A DNA stretch of 64,000 nucleotides from contig NZ_KI530712.1 of the NCBI RefSeq assembly GCF_000488215.1, forward strand, positions 500,881 through 564,880, read 5' to 3'. The notes under the pieces are model-generated. The model saw only the letters and a program-made list of their open reading frames with translations, searched no databases and was not told where the DNA came from. The stretch comes from Acinetobacter nectaris CIP 110549 (lineage in GTDB: Bacteria; Pseudomonadota; Gammaproteobacteria; Pseudomonadales; Moraxellaceae). Position numbers and translations under genes: made by a program. Of this stretch, positions 59,694-64,000 are shown piece after piece. Position 1 is the stretch's first letter. Each line of letters opens with the position of its first letter.

Positions 59694-61697
59694 TTACGGC
59701 TGTACTTTGTTTGGTTGCAAGTCAAAAGCCTGTCGTAAAATAGCAGGATCAGGGTGCCCTTTTATCGGATCATCAGGATAATACCCAACATGCATAACAC
59801 CTTGTTGATATAGTGATTTAATTGTATCTGCCAACTCTTCTGAAGGAATTGGTTTATTGTCTTGTCTCCAGTCAACTGCTTGTAGCTCTACAACAGACTT
59901 ATGTATACCATTTGGGAACTGTTTTAAACGATTTACAATATCTTGATAAAATTGGTTTTTATCTTTCGCCTGTTCCATGTATGGCATCGCCATAATTGCT
60001 GTAAAGTCATAACGATTTAAAGATTGTTCAAGTGACTGTGAATACCAATTTTCTGCATATGGGTGCAATACAACTTGCGCATACATATTACGTGCTGTGA
60101 GTAAAGCAGGTTGATATTGACGTACATCACTTGCAACTTTCATTGCAAAATCATCAATTGCATTTGTTTTAAAAGCAGTCCATTTCTGCAAGCTTTTATC
60201 ATCATTTCGAACAGCATTTAAATCAGTCGATAGACCTGCTGCCTTATACGCTTTAAGTGCCTCAGGGCTTGCATCTTCATAATCAGATAATGTTGTATCA
60301 TCATGGAAAAGTATTCCATTAAATGCAGCAGATTTACCAAGGTCTTGATAAATCCCCTCAATAACTTTTTTGGCTTGCGGTGAAAATGGTGATAATCGAA
60401 TATATCCCATATTCAAATGATCACTATTTTTAGGTTGCTCTGTGATGACCAAATCTTTAGATACTGGATTGGATTTTGGTAATTCCCATGCAAAAAGTGG
60501 CATCCAAGCATAAACTCTTCTCACTTGAGTACGTCTTGCAATTTGCCATGCAACACGGTTAAATAAATCTTGTCGCATTGGAATATAACGATTCGGGAAA
60601 TACACCATATCTGCCGAGCCATTTGCATCTGTATCAGAAAAAGCCTGTAAATATACGGTATTTACATTCATTTTTTGAATACGATCAAGCAGTAAGCCTA
60701 AATTCTTTTCTTCTTGTTTTTCATCTTTGTCATAAATATAGTCTAAATCGACATGCATAATTTTTTGCGGTCGATAATTATCACCAAGATTTTGCTCACG
60801 ATTCTCAATTTCATGTTCAAGGTCATTGGTTGTCATATTATGTTCAATTAAAATACGATTCAGTGAACTTAATGACTTTTTATAATTCGCTGGCCCATCA
60901 TCTAACGTAATTGTGACTGGCATACCAAGCTGTTTTGCAATATTTACTGTTTCCATATTATAGCGCCCATATGGCCAAACCATTACGCGCGGTGATGCAA
61001 TCCCATGTGCCTTGAACACTTCATTGTTTTTCTTTAAATCATTAAAAATACGCTGATAATATGCTTTATCACCCTCATATGTTTGCGTTTTTGCATCATA
61101 AATACGTGTTGTTGCAGCAGGCTCTGAATTTCCTTGAGGGTTACCTAATACACCACGGTGCAAGTTATAACTATGGCTTGCGATCTCAACATAACCACTG
61201 TCACTCATCTCTTTAATTTGTGCCCAAGTTAAAATTTTATTACGCTTAACTTCTGCATCACCAAAATGAACATCTTCATTTGACGGTGTATCTACCCAAG
61301 ATCCAACAACAGCTAAAACAACAGGTATTTTGTTTTCTTTTACAAATGGATAAATATTGCTATAGAACGACTCATAACCATCATCAACAGTAAGTAAAAC
61401 AGGTTTCGTTGGCAACTTATATGTACCTGCATTAGCCTTAATCAAATCATCAGTAGAAATGAAATGAAAGCCATCTTGTTGTAACCACTTAACTTGATTC
61501 TCAAAATTTTCTGTTGTTACAGCATAGAGTGGAATAATTGCATCATTTGCCTGATTCGTTACTTCATGATATCCAATAACGGTAAGTGTTTCTGGATTGA
61601 TTTGTGCCTTTTCATCTGCATGTGCAGTAGATACAACACCACAAAGCGCTGTTGTTACACATCCAACAAATAGCGAATTCAGAAATTGACTAAGCAT
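59694..61697 (-). CDS. pgaB: Poly-beta-1,6-N-acetylglucosamine N-deacetylase PgaB
   Basis: 667 residues, matching the two-domain PgaB (E. coli 672). A signal peptide covers about 1-27; no clear lipobox is seen. The NodB-type deacetylase domain has LLTVDDGYESFYSNIYPF near 101, SHSYNLHRG for the metal histidines and MVWPYGRYN. The C-terminal glycoside-hydrolase-like domain is present (MNVNTVYLQAFSDTDANG, RRVYAWMPLFAWELP). It partly deacetylates PNAG biofilm polymer in the periplasm. pgaA, pgaC and pgaD are absent from both flanks. Confidence 0.93.
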   Translation of the reverse strand: MLSQFLNSLFVGCVTTALCGVVSTAHADEKAQINPETLTVIGYHEVTNQANDAIIPLYAVTTENFENQVKWLQQDGFHFISTDDLIKANAGTYKLPTKPVLLTVDDGYESFYSNIYPFVKENKIPVVLAVVGSWVDTPSNEDVHFGDAEVKRNKILTWAQIKEMSDSGYVEIASHSYNLHRGVLGNPQGNSEPAATTRIYDAKTQTYEGDKAYYQRIFNDLKKNNEVFKAHGIASPRVMVWPYGRYNMETVNIAKQLGMPVTITLDDGPANYKKSLSSLNRILIEHNMTTNDLEHEIENREQNLGDNYRPQKIMHVDLDYIYDKDEKQEEKNLGLLLDRIQKMNVNTVYLQAFSDTDANGSADMVYFPNRYIPMRQDLFNRVAWQIARRTQVRRVYAWMPLFAWELPKSNPVSKDLVITEQPKNSDHLNMGYIRLSPFSPQAKKVIEGIYQDLGKSAAFNGILFHDDTTLSDYEDASPEALKAYKAAGLSTDLNAVRNDDKSLQKWTAFKTNAIDDFAMKVASDVRQYQPALLTARNMYAQVVLHPYAENWYSQSLEQSLNRYDFTAIMAMPYMEQAKDKNQFYQDIVNRLKQFPNGIHKSVVELQAVDWRQDNKPIPSEELADTIKSLYQQGVMHVGYYPDDPIKGHPDPAILRQAFDLQPNKVQP

Positions 61698-62043
61698 ATT
61701 TTTTCCATTAAAAGTGAAATACTGTTTTGATGAGCGTACTATTTTTATTGAATATTCAACTTAAAATCCGTACTTCTCATTCATATTGATCTCATCAAAT
61801 ACATTGTGGGAGTGATAATTACATATAGACTTCAATTTAAATACATTGAGTGAAAATATTTCAAATAAATCATTACATACTAATTTAACTTAAAACGTAC
61901 TAATCTTAGGATAATGATTATTAAAGTATTTTAGGTCATCTATTTGTAAAATTTATGACATACATCACATCTTACATATCTATAGTCATCACTTAATAAT
62001 GTTATATTATAACAATTAAAAAAATCTTAAGACTTCTAATTGA
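61698..62043. other. Intergenic region upstream of pgaB
   Basis: About 345 AT-rich bases with no gene, between the acyltransferase stop and the pgaB start. It contains a Zur-like palindrome at 62000-62014 and a weak Fur-like stretch (GATAATGATTATTAAAG at 61910-61926). The pgaB promoter should lie here. Confidence 0.5.
62000..62014. promoter_or_regulatory. Zur-like palindrome upstream of pgaB
   Basis: TGTTATATTATAACA is a perfect 7-bp inverted repeat around a central T and equals the E. coli Zur core TGTTATAnTATAACA. It is about 300 bases before the pgaB ATG and 30 bases past the acyltransferase stop. In AT-rich DNA such a match can arise by chance, and the distance is large for a simple repressor site. 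Confidence 0.4.
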
Positions 62044-62658
62044 TTAATCTCTCATACGAATAAATTTTGCTGGATTACCAGCGACAATCAGTGCAGCTTC
62101 AACATCTTTTGTCACTATACTATTCATGCCTACAATTGCATGATCTCCAATACTTACACCATCTTTGACACCAACATGCGCACCTAACCAAACATCTTTT
62201 CCTATTTCAATACCTTTTGAGCGTACAGGTTGCTTATAAATAGGATTGTCTAAATCCATACCATGATCAAAAGCATATAAATGTGTATATGCAGCTAATC
62301 TTGCTTGATCTTTAAGCACAATACCTGCCTTCCCCCCATCTAAAATACAATGGTGATTAATCGCAACCTCACTACCTATAATTAAAGGCCCATGTAAAGT
62401 AGCATCTGCGGCAATAAAGGTATTGTCTCCAATGGAAATTTTTCGCCCACGCTCGGCAAAAATATGCGCCAATGGTGAAATAAAACAATTTTCCCCAATT
62501 TCAATAGTTTCCATTTCTTTTAAATACTCTTGGTATTCTTCTTGCCATGCTTGAGCCCAAACTCTATGTTTATCTTTTAAACGCCAATATAACCACGGCA
62601 TATAATTCAAACGATGTTTATGCTGCTCCCTATATTTTAACAATGGATCAGTCATCAT
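62044..62658 (-). CDS. Hexapeptide-repeat acyltransferase
   Basis: 204 residues. A helical N-terminal part of about 50 residues precedes a left-handed beta helix (ISIGDNTFIAADATLHGPLIIGSEVAINHHC). Later blocks AAYTHLYAFDHGMDL and VGMNSIVTKDV end in VAGNPAKFIR, as in maltose/galactoside-type acetyltransferases. Start at 62658 or the adjacent ATG at 62655, inside the yigZ end (11-base overlap). It may acetylate a sugar. Its operon partner is YigZ. Confidence 0.85.
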   Translation of the reverse strand: MMTDPLLKYREQHKHRLNYMPWLYWRLKDKHRVWAQAWQEEYQEYLKEMETIEIGENCFISPLAHIFAERGRKISIGDNTFIAADATLHGPLIIGSEVAINHHCILDGGKAGIVLKDQARLAAYTHLYAFDHGMDLDNPIYKQPVRSKGIEIGKDVWLGAHVGVKDGVSIGDHAIVGMNSIVTKDVEAALIVAGNPAKFIRMRD

Positions 62659-63238
62659 CCTTTTCCTTTAACTGCTCTCTACCACGCGTTACATCTTGAA
62701 TTTTTTGTGCAAGTTCATTTTTTTGATGAATCTGTATTTTAGCAACGATGCTTACTCCCTCAGCAGTATAATCTTCAACATATGTTATTTGATGCTGTAC
62801 AAGTTCATATTGAAAAATAGGCCATTCACTAAAGCTACATTGGAAATACACTTCTATTTTTTCTATCAGTTCTATTTTATCAACAAGAAGTAATGCTTTT
62901 CCTGCTGTTCCGCCATAAGCACGAACAAGACCACCTGTGCCTAGTTTAATGCCTCCATACCAACGATTAACCAACACCAATATATTCGTCAGTTCATTGC
63001 CTTCGATAGTTGCTAATATAGGTCTACCTGCTGTGCCTGATGGTTCACCATCATCGTTAAACCGAACGTTATGACCGATTTTCCATGCCCAACACTGATG
63101 CGTTGTCGAAACATCTTTATATTCATCTAAAGCCAATTTCACATCATCTTCTGTTTCTACAGGTATTGCAAAGGCTTGAAAGCGACTTTTTTTTATGTCC
63201 TCTTCATAAACAATCGTTTCTTGAATCGTAAAAGGCAT
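62648..63238 (-). CDS. yigZ: YigZ family protein (IMPACT-like)
   Basis: 196 residues. The N-terminal UPF0029/IMPACT domain contains KKSRFQAFAIPVETEDDV, HQCWAWKIG and NDDGEPSGTAGRPIL near 67, and LVNRWYGGIKLGTGGLVRAYG. The C-terminal domain has the EF-G-like fold. E. coli YigZ is related to eukaryotic IMPACT; function is uncertain. It overlaps the acyltransferase gene, so they are co-expressed. Confidence 0.93.
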   Translation of the reverse strand: MPFTIQETIVYEEDIKKSRFQAFAIPVETEDDVKLALDEYKDVSTTHQCWAWKIGHNVRFNDDGEPSGTAGRPILATIEGNELTNILVLVNRWYGGIKLGTGGLVRAYGGTAGKALLLVDKIELIEKIEVYFQCSFSEWPIFQYELVQHQITYVEDYTAEGVSIVAKIQIHQKNELAQKIQDVTRGREQLKEKDDD

Positions 63239-63384
63239 ATTTACTCATTATGGTGAAATTTAAAGAATTATAGCGCTTTCATCTCAAACTCTAAATATTA
63301 TGTGTTTGGTGACTTTTAAATCGTCTTAGATTTGACTTAATTATAGCCTATATAACTTTAATATAATCTAATAGGGCAAATTGT

Positions 63385-63778
63385 TTAATAAAAGGACAAT
63401 GTTTATGTGGAAAAATTACTTTTAGTGTAAACCCTGTATCTTTAGATGTTACAGCATGCCACTGTAAAATATGTCGTAGATAATCGGAAGGAATTTCACT
63501 ATCTATAATCTATAGATAGTAGAACCTAAAAGATTAATCATAGAAAATAAGTGTGCCTATTTCTTTGTAAAGCATATGGAGCTTTTATTTTTTGGCAATT
63601 AAATGATGATGTTTACTGTAATATAAATTGCAACTTACTGATACTTAATGGCAGTCAGTTAGTATTAAAGAAAATTAACCTTACAAATAGTACAAAGAAA
63701 CTCATAAAAATGATTTATTTACTCAACAAGTATCTAGGCCTTAATATACAAACACAATATAAAGTCATTAAGGCATAA
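63385..63778 (+). pseudogene. Decayed GFA/CENP-V family gene
   Basis: One frame reads KGQCLCGKITFSVNPVSLDV then TACHCKICRR and meets TAA at 63481, where the family usually has a tryptophan. About 70 bases later another frame (from about 63551) reads FLCKAYGAFIFWQLNDDVYC, matching the second half of GFA proteins (CKxCGxxxFW). The distance is shorter than normal, so a deletion and frameshift separate the halves. The second CxxC is lost (CKAY). GFA proteins bind zinc and act on glutathione adducts. A 10-bp inverted repeat lies at 63498-63520. No usable start codon is visible. Confidence 0.75.
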
Positions 63779-63781
63779 ATA

Positions 63782-64000
63782 ATGCATATTCCACATGGTA
63801 TTTATGAACACTATAAAGGAAAACTCTATCAAGTTATTGGCACTGCCAAACATAGCGAGACACAAGAACTTCTTGTTGTTTATCAATGCTTATATGATGA
63901 TTTTTCACTATGGGTACGTCCTGCAACAATGTTTACAGAGCAAATAATTGGTCTAGATAATACGTTACAACCTCGTTTCAAATTTCTAAGAGAGAATTTC
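63782..64000 (+). CDS. DUF1653 domain protein (3' end outside window)
   Basis: 73 codons from the ATG at 63782 to the right edge, with AAGG upstream. It begins MHIPHGIYEHYKGKLYQVIG and contains LLVVYQCLYDDFSLWVRP and MFTEQI, the typical pattern of the short DUF1653 family (about 70-90 residues). The gene is probably nearly complete. Function unknown. Confidence 0.85.
   Translation, partial: MHIPHGIYEHYKGKLYQVIGTAKHSETQELLVVYQCLYDDFSLWVRPATMFTEQIIGLDNTLQPRFKFLRENF

Noticed and set aside
61910..61926. Fur box upstream of pgaB (GATAATGATTATTAAAG)
   Set aside because: Only the first half fits the GATAAT-repeat pattern, and AT-rich background makes such partial matches common.
63551..63778. Stand-alone 75-residue gene with a GTG start
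   Set aside because: Its sequence matches the second half of a GFA protein whose first half lies just upstream in another frame, so it is part of a pseudogene.

Overview
The window reads as an AT-rich gammaproteobacterial chromosome, most likely Acinetobacter or a close Moraxellaceae relative. This rests on gene order (dnaE-trmJ-cysE; lepA-lepB-rnc-era-small lipoprotein-recO-pdxJ; clpS-clpA), on FxsA, MiaE and DUF1615 relatives, and on protein sequences that look Acinetobacter-like by eye. No database search was possible. Most of the window is ordinary core genome. I found no CRISPR array, prophage, plasmid backbone, secretion locus or defence island.

Layout. 1-511: right end of an IS630-type element that has cut an AraC-type regulator. 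515-13589: a CLC-type transporter with fluoride-exporter hallmarks, transketolase, a secreted LEA-like protein, SAM synthetase, small unknown genes, FxsA, RuvC, biotin synthase, a peroxidase/MsrB pair, an alanine aminotransferase and a secreted pectate-lyase-like protein. 13784-22194: DNA polymerase III alpha, TrmJ, CysE, then two lipoproteins, one a large serine lipase. 22912-28167: tRNA-Asn and, on the minus strand, the lepA-lepB and rnc-era-lipoprotein-recO-pdxJ-miaE clusters. 30662-39172: a HAD phosphatase with a DUF1615 lipoprotein, proB, obg, a RarD-type permease, a lipocalin and uvrB. 39308-49718: a macro-like protein of phage-associated type with an extra C-terminal domain, an alternative ribosomal protein bL36 behind a probable Zur box, an MHS symporter, RluA, YnfA, clpA/clpS, argC, a YgjP-type metallopeptidase and rpiA. 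49836-64000: ilvA, pldA, a PreP-type M16 protease, a small outer-membrane barrel paired with a histidine acid phosphatase, an O-methyltransferase, a tandem universal stress protein, a solitary pgaB, a hexapeptide acyltransferase, YigZ, a decayed GFA-family gene, and the start of a DUF1653 gene at the right edge.

How the genes work together. Translation and genome maintenance dominate (dnaE, ruvC, uvrB, recO, lepA, era, rnc, obg, trmJ, miaE, rluA, tRNA-Asn). Amino-acid and cofactor synthesis is next (proB, argC, ilvA, cysE, alaA, metK, bioB, pdxJ), followed by envelope functions (lepB, pldA, lipocalin, lipoproteins, pgaB). Several convergent pairs share short perfect hairpins that overlap stop codons and probably terminate both genes.

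The observations most worth a second look are the Zur-type operator whose outer arms include the rpmJ ribosome-binding site, the CLC-F signature, the barrel plus phosphatase pair with a PhoB-like half-site, the solitary pgaB behind a Zur-like palindrome, the macro-like fusion protein, and the secreted LEA-like protein. I found no convincing wholly new multi-gene system.
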